Program-made: the position numbers and the translations under genes
Part shown: positions 24,611 to 36,234 of the stretch, piece after piece
Position numbering within the stretch: position 1 is the stretch's first letter
Layout of the letters: every line of letters starts with the position of its first letter
Source: Cristatella mucedo
Lineage: Eukaryota > Bryozoa > Phylactolaemata > Cristatellidae
Assembly: GCA_009760855.2 (NCBI GenBank)
Contig: WPIO01000020.1
Span: 3,807,501-3,871,500, forward strand
Length of the DNA stretch: 64,000 nucleotides
Direction: 5' to 3'
The notes under the pieces: generated by a model
What the model was told of the DNA's origin: nothing
The model's input: only the letters and a program-made list of their open reading frames with translations
Database searches by the model: none

Positions 24611-25319
24611 CTGAGTGGTCTTCTTAGCCTGTGAGGTAAATGTAGCCTTAAGTTCCAGTGAGTGTCGTGAAGGAGGAGTGAGGAGAACTGCATGAACGAA
24701 CCCATTTGTGTGGGGCTCCAATTCGGCACAAATGGCAGTGACTAGATAGAGTTTCTCAACCGTTGCATCTCTTACCTATGAAGAATTTGGAGAAACGCTC
24801 CAGCTAAGCTACCGTCGGGATCTCTGGGAAGCTCTGTTTGCCAGCGGTTGAGAATGTGGTCGATCTAGGACATTAAGATTTTTGGGTTATTGATTTTCGA
24901 GTCGGCTATTACTTACTCTATACAATTTGTACTTAGCCTTCACTGAAATGGATCCGTGCGACCGGCAATGATCCTCAAATGCCGAGCTGGGCTCCGCGAG
25001 CCATGGCTTTTTGGTAAAACCTGTTCACGCCTGCGTTAGGTATTCATTGCTCTATTTATAGAAGTTGGCCTTTTGGAAGGGGATCGAAGCTCAACAGGCT
25101 GAGAAAGCTTGAAGGTAGAGCTGTAACAATTGTAGTTCAGCAGCTGCTGCAGTAGCAAAGTGCTTTGGCAATTGTAGCTAGCGAAGTGCCACCACTAATT
25201 TGATGAAACAACGCACCCTTTTTTGGACCCTTTTTTGACCTCTACCTTTCTCGGTGGAGCCACCACAGGGCACATGGAAGCCGTGAGGCATTTCTTCTAA
25301 CTTATGACATGCAACTGAG
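24611..25319. other. Unassigned DNA, possibly decayed LINE
   Basis: It lies directly 5' (minus strand) of the RT fragment and could be its linker region, but I cannot support that from motifs. Confidence 0.3.
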
Positions 25320-25500
25320 TTCTTGAAGTTTGCATGCTCACCCTGTGCATGTCGCCCCTAACCATGTTATTCATTTTGTTTGCTTATCAAGCACGATATT
25401 ACTCACCATTCAATTGCATTTCCCTTTGCAGCAAATGTAAAGCGCATAGAGAGAGAGATTGAGTTCTCCGAGGGCGCTTTATCAAGTGCATTATTATTAT
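25320..25500 (+). mobile_element. Solo LINE-1f 3' UTR and tail
   Basis: Begins TTTGCATGCTCACCCTGTGC and continues through CACCATTCAATTGCATTTCC to the hairpin (GCGCATAGAGAGAGAGATTG, TTCTCCGAGGGCGC) and ATTATTATT. Over 150 bases match the 3' UTR of 47208-48022. Confidence 0.9.
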
Positions 25501-25924
25501 TGGAATACCAAGTCAAGGGATCATCCAGGGCTAGGCTTCCTTGTACCTATCTAAGCCAAGGTGGTTCTTGGCTGACGTATGCAGTTTTGTTGGAACCTTT
25601 CAAGACCTCAGATCAGCATCTGCGTTCTCAATAGATGGCTCAAACTCCTTGGCTTATTGCCGTTTCGAGGCTTTGCATATCGAGTCAGCTTCATTTAAGT
25701 GCTTCCCTACCCAGCAGGTTGTACCTGCTGGCAATGAGCTTAGCCAATGCCTGCTGGAGTTTTATTTTACAGGTATTCGATCATGAGGCAATGTATTAGT
25801 GTTTAAACAGCTATATAGTGCCAAGCCTCCTACAAGCAAATGTTGCTTTGGTGAAACAATCAAATATTGAGCGACAACTGTCGGCTAGCTTGTGGACAGT
25901 TTAAAACAACCGGAATCACCAACT

Positions 25925-26085
25925 ATGTAATAATTAATAATACACTTGATAAAGCCCTCCCAGAGAACTCAATCTCTTTCTAGGTGCCGTCTGCGTTTGC
26001 TGCAAACGAAACACGATCGAATGGTGAGTATGCTTAATCATATCATGCTTGATAAACAGCAAGAATAACACGATTAATCCGACAG
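25925..26085 (-). mobile_element. Solo LINE-1f 3' UTR and tail
   Basis: Minus strand: CACCATTCGATCGTGTTTCG, then the hairpin with TAGAAAGAGATTGAGTTCTC and an A/T-rich ATTATTAATTATT end. Confidence 0.8.
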
Positions 26086-26107
26086 GCTGCTTGTCATTGA
26101 CGACCGG

Positions 26108-26200
26108 CTGGCATAATAAATAAATAATAATACACTTGATAAAGCACCCTCAGAGAACTCAATCTCTTTCCAGGGGCTTTAAATTTGCTAGTAATCCCAT
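26108..26200 (-). mobile_element. Solo LINE-1f tail, second in tandem
   Basis: Minus strand: GGAAAGAGATTGAGTTCTCT, GAGGGTGCTTT, then ATTATTATTTATTTATTATG. Same orientation as the previous tail, about 20 bases away. Confidence 0.8.
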
Positions 26201-27061
26201 TGCTACAATGTTTCCCGAGCATTTGATCTGCCAAGTGGCATGGATAAAAAGATACTCGCGCCCCAACACAATCCTGTTTAGTTAGGCACCCAGTCACTCA
26301 GCATGTTGCTCCAATAGTGACATGAAGAGAGCAGCATTTGGTTTGCCCGAGTAAACAGCTCACAGTAATAGCTAGCACCTCCGATGGATCTTTTGCAGTC
26401 TCATCGGTGGACAACGAGAACGGTGGCTTCAGCTTACCCTAATTTTTTCATGGCTAACCAAAGTCATAGCTAAGACCTTCACATGCCCACTCGACTGGCA
26501 AGTGACGCAGTCTGGCAAGGACTGGGCACTCTTTTGTTTCGGCACGGCAAGTCAGTTGCTCACGATTACCTGTAAAAAGCATCTTGTTAATTCTTGCTAA
26601 GTAAAATAGTCAGCCTGGACCAGCTACCGATGTAGCGATCTTGCAGCGCTATTTCAATTTGTTTTTGGTCAACTTGCTAGTCTGCTAGACATGTTGCCTA
26701 TGCAGATTACGAAAATTAAAGTTTTGATCGTCGCAATGAGAACTTTTTAAATTAGTGAAAGCATCCGAAATGCTTTCTGTGAAAGCATCCAAATTGGGTG
26801 CTTTAATCGATATATTTCATCTCAAGGCTAGCAATAGAGACCGTGCTTATTTAATTTAATTCTTGACAGCTCACTAAATAAGCCATCTTACAGATCCTCA
26901 TGTTGGGCTAAACAAAATTAAGTGATGGCGTAAAATCCTCGAACTTTCTGCTGTGCTCCAACGTAACTATGAAAGTGTAAGCAAAAGCTGTGCAGCTGAT
27001 CTTTGGCTATTGCTGTTCACCGTTGGGTTGTTCTGGTTGTCAGTTGTGCGCTGGGGCACTC
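26201..27061. other. Unassigned DNA
   Basis: A/T-richer than average, with no recognised feature. AAAGCATCC-like words repeat near 26757-26800. Confidence 0.35.
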
Positions 27062-27346
27062 TCATCTCATCTGATGAGCGTCCGGCTGCTGGCTATTCCC
27101 CATCTGCTGCTTTAAAGTTTGGCCAATAGCATCACCATTTTTGTATAATTCACCAATGAGCATTCTAGATATGCCAGAATCATCTGCGATTGCAGCTAAT
27201 GCCGTGCAATACAAATGGAATGCAAATGCAATGGCAGTGTACTCTGAGCAGCTATACGGCCAGGGTGGCTCATCGTCTGAGGCACGACCAATTGCGACAT
27301 CTAGCCGAGGATAGAGTGAGAGATAAGAAGGCTCCACTGTGGTTCT
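27062..27346 (-). other. Candidate host coding exon, unrecognised
   Basis: The minus-strand open frame ends GNSQQPDAHQMR and a stop at 27062. At its 5' side a pyrimidine-rich CTGTTTCTTCGCAG precedes AGGTATTAGAACC, a good 3' splice acceptor (exon start about 27346-27348). The 95-residue product is compositionally protein-like, without the Ser/Leu/Cys bias of the repeat frames, and is not part of any repeat seen in this window. I recognise no domain. Donor-like GTGAAT and GTGATG inside are alternatives. It could still be chance. Confidence 0.25.
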
Positions 27347-27390
27347 AATACCTCTGCGAAGAAACAGCCAGTCCGTGCGAGTATCCATCC

Positions 27391-28429
27391 GTAAAATCCG
27401 ATGAGTGCCTATCGAGGTTCCGAGAATCTCATCAGCTCATCTAATTGTCACGAAGTGCTATGTAAATTGAATGGCAAGAGGGCAGCAAACTGAGAGGAAT
27501 AGTGCACTCGATAGTTTTGATTACTCGCAATAGACATTTGTAAGCCACCATGAACCCATTTAGCTTTCATTCCAAGTTACAAACCGCAAACCGGCACCAA
27601 TCGACCGACTGCTCTTGACACGCTGCTCTACACTGACCGAGTACAGAGCAGCAATCGACTCTTTCCGGTGCCTTGGAGGGTGACCTCAAGACGACACGTG
27701 TCTCTGGCCAAGTATTATGAGCAGCCATCCTCTGGAGTCGTGTGCAGCTGATCTCCAGCATGTTGGCGAGGGTTGGCGAGGGCGGGCGTGCAGGGCCGCT
27801 GCAACCAAGTCAGTTGACAGCATGCAGTTGAAAGGCGGCTCAGAATTGGCCAAGGCTCAACGACGGCCACGTGGCCGTTGTTATAGGTGGTCGGACCGCA
27901 ATCGGTCGCTTTCGCACTCCTTGTGACAGACAGAGCCTGCCGTTCCGGGTGCCGCTGTCTGCATGCACGTCCTCCCTCTCTTCATAGCATGCTCGATTGG
28001 CTGACCGACCTGCTCCCCCTCCCTCCTCCGGAGCTGGACTGATGCAACGGCCACGCAAGGCAAACCCTAGAGATCTGTGAGTGATTTCAGCCTGGCTCGG
28101 ATTAGTGGCAGCTTAAAACCTTAGTGCTTGGTCGTGCCTCTGCTGCTGCCACGGCTGCCACGGCTGCTGCTGGTGGCAGTGGATGACAGACAGCCGAAGA
28201 GTTATATTCAGGTAGCTGGCTAGGTCGGCTGCTGCTTGCCAAGGAGTTGAGCAATCCTCTCGCCTGCCACAGATCAATACCGTTATCAGCTACAGCTCGG
28301 CCACACCTATTGAGTAATGATATCATTAGGGAGGGCGGTATCTGGCTCGATTAAAATGGCAGGTCGGCTAGCATGGCCGGATCAATTTACAATTGCACCA
28401 GTTTGTGCCTTCCATTTTTCTTGCTCCCA
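27391..28429. other. Unassigned DNA
   Basis: GC-rich with short GCTGCTGC runs near 28140-28170. No gene recognised. Confidence 0.35.
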
Positions 28430-28890
28430 ATTGCTACATTACACCTCCGTCTCACCGACCTGCACTGGCTTCCCATGAAGCAGTGCTTCCACTTCCAGGT
28501 TTCTTTGCTCGAGGCTCTTCAAGGCTCTTCTGACTCAAGTCATTTAGCTGTGCCTCTTGCCAACTACAAATCCTGTGAAGATCGTGCCTCAAGTACTCAA
28601 GTACTCCCAAAAACCTGGAACTCACTCCTGACCCGACGTCACGCATCCCTGACTGACTTCACGAAATTTAAAAAGTAGCTGAAAACAAATGCACTCCTCA
28701 CAACTTTTGCCGGGTCCGTGAGATCTGTTCTTTGCGTGGTAATGTGTGCTGATACTGTGGATGTTATCACTAACCAACACTTAGGTTTGCATCCTATATA
28801 AATTCGTAGAAAGAGATTCAGTTCTCTTAGGGTGCTATACCAACATCCTACTTACTGCTATTCTTCTTCTTATTATTATTATTATTATTC
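28430..28890 (+). mobile_element. LINE-1f 3' fragment, diverged
   Basis: Encodes LHWLPMKQCFHFQVSLL near 28460-28510, then LANYKSCEDRASS, KTWNSLLTRR and FTKFKK. It ends with AGAAAGAGATTCAGTTCTCT, TAGGGTGC and a (CTT)n(ATT)n tail at 28862-28890. Part of the domain is deleted and a TAG stop cuts the end. Confidence 0.85.
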
Positions 28891-30139
28891 CCCGGGCTCC
28901 TCCTTGTTCTTCCTTCAGGAAACTCAGGGGACTCTAAATTCGGCTGTTTTGAAATGCAGCATAGAGGCTTTATTCGTGCTTCTGTTCTTTGTCGAGGGAA
29001 AGCTCAGTTGACAAGAGTTATGTGAGCCTGGATGATAGCTTGGTCTTATTTATTGGATTGTAATGAAATTCAAATTATTTTTAGCCAGGTGCTTCCAAAA
29101 ACTGTGAGTTATTCATATATGCTGTTGCTGTGCATCACATGCAACATTTTTTGCAGCAGGAAGTGTGACCTGTTGGTAGAGGCCAGTATACACGACGAAA
29201 AACCTGTACGAATGATTGTTCCAATGCCAGCCATAGGATGCACATGTTCCAATGCCAGCCATAGGATGCACACAGACTCGGTCAAAGGTGACTCTCAAGT
29301 CTCGTTTTTGCCGTGGCCTTAGATGCTCTTCCGACTGCGCTGCTGCCAGAAAGGTAGCTTGCTGTAGTAGCAGAGGCCGACGAAGAAATACTCAATGCTT
29401 CAAAAGCCAGCGACCGGAAGCCTGGAAAGGAGGGCCGGGTCGGTCTCGGATGCCGACAGTTTCGAGTAGCCTGCATACGGGCCTTCGATAAAGTGGGTGC
29501 GAATGCAGCTGGAAGAAAGCGACGGCAATTATGGTGGCAAACAGCTCCCAAAGATTTGGCAGTCAGGCATGCTGGCAATTTACAATCGGACAGCTCGGGA
29601 AATCGAGGCACTTCGCTGGCTTGGGAGGGGGATTAGGGTTTGCCCTCTCCTCCAGCTCACGTGCCGGAGTCGAGCTGCCGATGCCAGTACACTGCTCAGG
29701 GTTCGCAATGGCCGCCTGGCCTGCTGGAGCCGCTGCTGGCACCTGCTCCAGCAGGCTTGGCAGCCACAGGCTTAGCCGAGGCGAAGTCCTCAGGATGACA
29801 GAGGTCGACTGCGACTGAGCTCTTCCTCGGAGACACTCTGGTTGCCGGGCTGCCGTCGCCACCAGTTTTAGCGTTAGCATCTAGCATCTATTTCCGACAA
29901 GCCTGGTGGCAATGTCAGCAAGGGCATTTCGTAATCAGCACATCGACGGTCTCGCGCCAATGCAGTAGATCAGCTTGCATTGCTTATTCACTCTTATTCC
30001 TCTTCCCTCAATCCCCTTCACCAGGCCAGTCGAGTTTTGCCACTGATCTCGGCCACTCGACAGCATCAGCAGCCCCGAACCCCCAAAATGCTGTCTGCTT
30101 CCAGCAACCGTCTAGCTCGACCTGGCATCCGGTCTGTCC
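28891..30139. other. Unassigned DNA with a 28-bp tandem duplication
   Basis: GTTCCAATGCCAGCCATAGG starts at 29218 and 29246; the 28-base unit is identical over nearly its whole length. No gene recognised. GCTGGAGC/GCTCCAGC words near 29730 form a short hairpin. Confidence 0.5.
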
Positions 30140-31045
30140 TGTTTGATACTATTGATCATCAAGACTTTCTCGAGAACCTGCCATCTTGCCTGTGCATCGC
30201 TAGCACTGCAAAAAAACTTTTACGGTCCTACCTTAGTGGGAGATTGCAGAACACCGATGTAGCACGATGGGCAGCAGTCATCCGAGGAACCTCTAAAGAA
30301 GGGATTGAAACCTGCAATCTTTGTTCGGTTAACTTCTTTTCACAATTTATTTTCACTTTCGTGCTGATGTAATCGTAAAGCAACATTTAGACTTTTATTT
30401 CTATGCCGATGGCATAGCTGTACCTTTGCTTTAATTCCTTCCTGGTTTCCAGCATGTCGAACTCTCCCAGCTCTCTTGCCGAAAGTTTTGGGGACATTTG
30501 CACTTAAATGGCTACAAACTTTCTCAATTTGATTGACGATGAAACCACATTATTAGCTATGGACAGAACTAGGAAAACCTAACCCTCAAAACGGGATAGG
30601 CCAGGATATCCCCTGTAGCATCTGCACTAAATGTGAGTGACCTGTTTCAAAGTGACCTTTCACTAGACGACCACATAAGCTCCACAGTCAAGTCAGTTGT
30701 GACACCCTGTCTTGACTCTTGCAACCCAGATTTTGAAGGTCTTCCTGCCTGTGCAATAAGAGTCTTACATTTGGTGCACGACTCTGCAGCCAGGCTTGTC
30801 TGTCGTGAACGTCGAATTTGCTACATTGCACTGCTTCTCACCAACCTGCACTGGCTCCCCATCAAGCTGCATAGCCACTTTAAGATTGTGTCACTCACCT
30901 TATGGTCCCTCCATTCTCTTGTTCCAGCCTACCTGTGAGAACTACTCCCCAATTTGGTTGGGCATTCTACCACCCACTCTTCTGACTCAATTCGTTTAGC
31001 TGTGCCCTTAGCCAACCTCAAATCCTTTGCGAGATAACCACCGTT
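30140..31045 (+). mobile_element. LINE-1f copy F, decayed, lacking its 3' end
   Basis: Encodes VLFDTIDHQDFLENLPS, LLRSYLSGRLQNTDV, then (frameshift) DFYFYADG, DLFQSDLSLDDHISS, LHLVHDSAARLVCRERR and LHWLPIKLHSHFKIV. YADD reads YADG. The similarity stops at AATCCTTTGCGAGA (31020), with no C-terminal LKTHLF part and no tail. Either the 3' part was deleted or a later rearrangement cut it. Confidence 0.85.
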
Positions 31046-33639
31046 ATACCATGAAGAATTATTGTGGCCTCTCAAGTCTGCTAATCTTGCACAATACAGC
31101 TTTGCTTAGCCGTTGGCAATCGTGTTTAAGTGTCGGGCACTGTAGCAGTTGAGGCTTCGTGACAGACAAGCAGAGCACCTGCAGAACCTTGCCCCCAGAT
31201 GTTAGCAGTGCCCCAACTGACCGACAGCTTACGAAAATGGTCGGCCTAGATTTTTTCTAGATCTTCACCGGTTCTTGGCCCTGGTTTTTGCAGTCAGCAA
31301 CGGTGACAATCAATGCTACGTTGGACATTTGAGTAGACTGGCTCTTTAACCATCCGGCATTGGACTGGTCTAAAACCAAAACCTCGGGACTCCTCATTTC
31401 ACGGTGAGCCGGCTGGCAGGACTTGCTGTCAGCTTATGGGACCACGAGCTGACCACGAGGAGACTTCGTGCGAGAGACTTGCAGCAACACTTGCAGCTTC
31501 TTCTGGGCAGGCCTCTACTTACTAATGAATGCATTGCTTGGACCAGACAGTGGCATCCTTTGTTGAGGAGGCTGCTGCCATTATTAGCAGCTATCATTTG
31601 CTAAAGAACAAGGCTCGAGATGCTGTTTTTGCTGATAATTCTTGGCTAGACAGACCGATATTGAGGCCAGGCTCAGTGCAGGCCCCGAGCCTCGAGAGGC
31701 TCCGGGTAGCTCTCTCAGGCTGATCAGAACCTCATCAAGACCAGCAGTACATACAGCAGACTGTGATGATCCCATTGATTGTCGATCGTCCAGCTCGACA
31801 TTTCTGATGGTGTATGGATTATTGCTGCTGATGTCCCTCAGTTTGGACTTGCCTAAATCAGTCTGGGTCAACGGCTGCATCTTCGGTTTGATGGCGGCAC
31901 AGTCCACTCACTGCCTTCCTCCTAGCAAATCATGTTTCGTGTTTGTTCAAGGCATTGGCATTCTGGGGTGCCCTTGCAAGTCCACTGCCAGCAGCTGCAG
32001 CCATGACAGCCGAACCCTAGATGCCAGCCGAACTGCAGCCAAGACAATGCTAAATCGACAAGGACATTCTGCAGTGGCATTCGGATGCCCCTTTAGATCT
32101 AGGAACTTGGAGGACAGCTTGTATATTAACCCTTCAAAATGCAGCCCATAGCAGCTGATTGCTCCTTAAGTGCTAGCGCTGGCTTCGAGGCATCTGATAT
32201 CTAGGTGACACCTTCGAGAGCCATTGGTATGCTATATGCAATGTCATCCATCTTGGGCATTTCCTTCCTCCAAAATGACAGTTGCAGACCATCATTGAAT
32301 CGAAAGCCTGTTCGCTGCTGTCAAGAGTTATGTATTTTCAATGCCGTTAGTGATTCATCGCTATCTTTGGTGCTACAAATCTGGTTGTACTTACAGCTAT
32401 ACTTCAGCCAACATATCGCCAGGAATGACAGCCGTCGGCGCACTTGTTGGCTAATTGTGCCGGAAAACTTTGTGGGCATCGTCTGCACATCTAATTGTGT
32501 TGCTAGAGAAGCTCCAATCACCCAATTTTGGGAATGGTTGGCTGTCATTCACCAAGGCGATTGCAAGCGTCAATACTTCACTAGCCTGCAGCAAACTTCA
32601 CTCGAGGTGGCTCACGCGAGGTGTCTGGGCCAAGGGAGCTGGGATGTTTCGACAAGCTCCGAGAACTAATCAAGATTGACAGGGTGACAGTCATTGACAA
32701 GGCCCGAGTCTCACTTGCTAAACATTGTCATCGATCTTTGTCATTACCCATGCTTCCTTGCGGGTGCAAAACGGATGGTACTCGAATGAGCCGACAAAAC
32801 CGATGAGAGATTCGTCCATGCTTTTGCTAGTGGGTTGAACTAGACAAAGCTCTGCCATTGTTACGACTGGTTAGAAGTACCTTGGTTTGGGCATAGGCAA
32901 TGTGAGGTTCAAGCCAGCGAATATAAAATGCAAACCTTATCGTCTGTCGAATGTAGAACTCAGTGGTGTCATCCAGATGCCAAATCCAGGTGGTATCAGC
33001 AGGAGTTCTGTGAGAATGCACTGAACAGTGATCGTTAGAAGGTCGCTCAATCGGCTCAAGTGACCAACCAGGCTGCACTCAACACCCATTGTGAACGAGA
33101 TGATGCAGCTTGCTGCAACTCGCTGTTGCAAACAGTCGTTTTACATTGCCAGAAATATATTCCCAGAGTTTGCTAGCCGAGATGGCAGTGACTCATTAGC
33201 TCATTAGGTGAAGCACTGCACAAGCTCTGCAAGCTACCCAGCCTAGTTTAGCATCTACCAGAGCTTACCGAATTTGCACCGACATTATATTAAGGCATGT
33301 ACAAAGATAGACTAGTATGTCCATTTAGCGAGCATCGGAATGCACGTGCGAGCAGAGGCAGAGGAGTTTCCTTAGCCTCGCGCCCTTGCTGCACTACTGC
33401 ATGAATGGCAGGGGCTCCAGCATGGCTCCGAGAACATCGAGGGGAAATTGAAAAACTAAGACAACTCTGCTGACAACTGTGGCACAAGTTAATCGAGCAT
33501 CGCTGCATGTGCTTATGTCAAGCACTCCAAAACTCTATACCCTAGTGCAGTAATGCAGCAGCAAATGCCTGGAGCAACAACGGTTTACCCTGCACTCTGC
33601 CAGCTGGCTTTCGAGTTGGCTTTTGTATACATAAGCATT
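31046..33639. other. Unassigned DNA, 2.6 kb
   Basis: Largest stretch without any recognised repeat. Open frames of 169 (31642-32151, +) and 154 codons (32205-32669, +) lie end to end in different frames, but neither shows a domain I recognise and no splice pair is convincing. If a host gene exists in the window, this is a reasonable place to look. Confidence 0.3.
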
Positions 33640-34340
33640 AATAATAATAAGAATGCACTTGATAAAGCGCCCTCGGAGAACTTAATCTCTTTCTAGGTGC
33701 TTCACATTTGCCGCAAAAGGAAGCACGATTGAATGGTGAGTAAAATCATGCTTGAAAAACAAACGAAATGAATAATATGGTTAGGGTGACATGCACAGGG
33801 TCAGCATGCAAATGTGGTTAGTGGCAGCATGCACAGTGTCAGCACGCATAAGCACATCAAGGACGAATCACAGGGACCCACTAAGTGCTGTCCTAAATAG
33901 GTGTGTTTTTAAGTTCTTTTTAAATGTCAAGTCAGGGGATGTTCTGACGAAGTCGGGAGTGAGGTCCAGGCTTTGGGAGCATACGAACTAAATGCACGGT
34001 CTCCAGACGATTTGAGATTTGTAGGAGGTATTGGTAAACTGTTGGATTCCGAAAAGCGAGTGGTACGATGCTTGGTCTGGTGGGGAAGTAGATCTGAGAG
34101 ATATGCTGGAGCCAAATAATGGAGTGACCTAAAAGTGAGCAACAAAACCTTGAAGTCAATCTGTTGCTTGACTGGTAGCCAATGCAGGTCGGCAAGAAGT
34201 GTTGTGATGTGGCAACTTCGAGGCTCACGACAGACAAGCCTAGCTGCAGAGTTTTGAACCATCTGTAATCGCCTGATTGCACATGCCGGTAGGCCAGCAA
34301 GCAGTGAGTTGCAGAAGTCAAGATGGGATTTACTGCCCAA
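33640..34340 (-). mobile_element. LINE-1f copy G, 3' half
   Basis: Minus strand, uninterrupted over SHLDFCNSLLAGLPACAIRR to KAWTSLPTS and then the 3' UTR, the hairpin and an (ATT)n end at 33640. One long frame (139 codons) survives, so it is fairly young. Its 5' end at 34336 meets a SINE-A and then an opposite-strand LINE-1f piece. Confidence 0.92.
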
Positions 34341-34364
34341 ATACATATATATATATATGTGTGT

Positions 34365-34480
34365 GATTCATTTGTTTAGCGCCCTCAGAAAACCTAATAT
34401 CTATTCAGGTGCTTCACATATGCACCGGGGCTTGAGCCCACGACCTCAGCCAGACATTGGTCGGGCGAGCACCTTACACG
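34365..34480 (-). mobile_element. SINE-A copy
   Basis: Minus strand: GGTGCTCGCCCGACCAATGT, B-box-like GGGCTCAAGCCCC, tail GCACCTGAATAGATATTAGG. The A-box end (right) is decayed. Its (TA)n tail occupies 34345-34362. Confidence 0.8.
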
Positions 34481-34504
34481 AACTGGACAGACGGCTCACA
34501 CAAG

Positions 34505-34710
34505 TTGAATCTTGTTCCAAAGTGACAGACTCTCGTTAGACCACATCAGCTCCACAATCAAATCTGCTTACTTTTTTCGGATACATAACATTGCTAAAAC
34601 TCGGGATTGTTTAGATAAGGATACCACGTCTAAGTTGGTCCATGCATTTGTGACATCCCGTCTTGACTTCTGTAACTCACTGCTTGCTGGCCTACCGGCA
34701 TGTGCAGCTG
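34505..34710 (+). mobile_element. LINE-1f internal segment, inverted relative to copy G
   Basis: Plus strand reads CCAAAGTGACAGACTCTCGT through TTGGTCCATGCATTTGTGAC to GGCCTACCGGCATGTGCAG, that is QSD..DHISS..KLVHAFVTSRLDFCNSLLAGLPACA. It ends at a (CTG)n run. It overlaps the first about 50 bases of copy G in opposite orientation and supplies the sequence immediately upstream of it in a full element. Confidence 0.88.
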
Positions 34711-35284
34711 CTGCTGCTGCTGCTGGTCAGTGGCTGGAGGTCAGAGGCCCGGCGGCTGCCTCTCCTCGCTCCAGCTCCCCGTTTCGAAAACGAATGTGAG
34801 CTCACTTCTTCTACTTCTGGCTTTGTAGAGCCGCTTTTCGTCGCTAGTGATTGGTGGTCGCTGCAAGCTGCTGCTGCTGTATTGGTTGGTGGCCTCTTTT
34901 TGCTTCATTAATGGGTTGCTAGATGCAGACCCCTAACTTACCCTAAATAAGCCTTATTAATAATGGCATTTTTCGCATACTAGAGTGGTATTAGAGATAA
35001 ATTACAGACACCGACTACTACGAATTACTCAACACTGATTGGAAGTCAAATTACGTAATTATCAAATCCTCAAGTTTCATTACTTCGGAGAAGTTCAATT
35101 GGCTCTGAAGAAATGGGATGACAGGCGAACACTTGCGGCGAGGGAAACGCTAAAATGAACTTCCCAACCATAGTCTAAACCGCAGGAAAGTGGCGCGACT
35201 ATTTTCTTCTGCAACCTAAATCCTTGGCAAAATATCTAGCGCTTTGACCTCAGCTACTAGTTCTTCGGCTGCTCAATGGATTTG
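34711..35284. other. Unassigned DNA
   Basis: Starts with (CTG)n at 34708-34724. Nothing else recognised. Confidence 0.35.
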
Positions 35285-36168
35285 CAATGTAATGTATCTC
35301 CCTCTGTAACTCTACGAAGCCACAGCGACGCAGGATGAGTGTTATACAGGAGTAGAGTTTTCTGTAGCTCACTCAAAGCCTAAGCGGCTTTCGGTAAGCA
35401 TACGGAAACAAACAATTCATTTCACAAAGCAAAGAGACAGTGAGAAGCATCCCAAGTACACGAGAAGGCTCAAAACTGGTGCAGCAGTTCAGCTGGGTAT
35501 GAAGGAGCCAAGTCTCGTGGGTCAGCCTAGGAAATCAACGCAGCATTCTTTGATCAACCGAAAGCTATCGAAGGTCCATCAGCAAAGGAGACACGTGGCT
35601 GAACCTCTAAGATTTGTTAACAAGGCTTGCAGCCACACTATTTACCAACTGCAGAGGCCTAAAGGCTTTTTGCGGCAGCCCAGCTAAAATAGAATTGCAG
35701 TAGTCTAGCCTAGAAACAACCAGGGTGCAATCAGTTAATATTTTTAGCCAGCCAACACGGTACACAGTTCCTATTCTTACATTTGGATAGGAAGTGACGG
35801 TGGAAGCTGTGGAGTCAGTCTTCTTAATAATAAACTTTCAAAATGTAGGCATCTGTCAAAGACGTCCCCAATTCCGAGCTGATGGTCGTGAAACAGTACT
35901 TGTCTATTATTAGAAGAGCAAAGTCTTCTAGTCCGGCCGCACCACACGCTTGGGGTGTCCACTGAGAAGCAGTTTGGCTTTCTCGTCGTTAAGTTTAAGG
36001 AAATTTGCTGGCATCCACGATCAATTGCCTGCAAGGCAAGCACTCAGTCTGCCAGTCACTGTAGCACATTACAATGGTTAAAAGGAAAAATGCAGCTGTG
36101 TATCGTCAGCTTAGAAGTGACGATCGGTCCCATGGGTCACTTTTCCCAGAGGTTGAGTATAAATGAAG

Positions 36169-36234
36169 AGCGGAAGCAAAGGACCGAGAGCGGAAGCAAA
36201 GGACCGAGAGCGGAAGCAAAGGACCGAGAGCGGA
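36169..36234. repeat. 20-bp tandem repeat inside the RT gene
   Basis: Unit AGCGGAAGCAAAGGACCGAG repeated three times plus six bases, with no mismatches. On the LINE sense (minus) strand it encodes the LGPLL part of the conserved VPQGSVLGPLLF motif, so the motif was amplified and the frame lost. Confidence 0.95.

Noticed and set aside
31642-32669. Two successive frames of 169 and 154 codons
   Set aside because: Different frames, no recognisable domain, and no convincing splice pair joining them. Kept only as a place to look.
36169-36234. Possible CRISPR-like repeat
   Set aside because: Units are head to tail with no spacers, and they lie in a LINE coding region.
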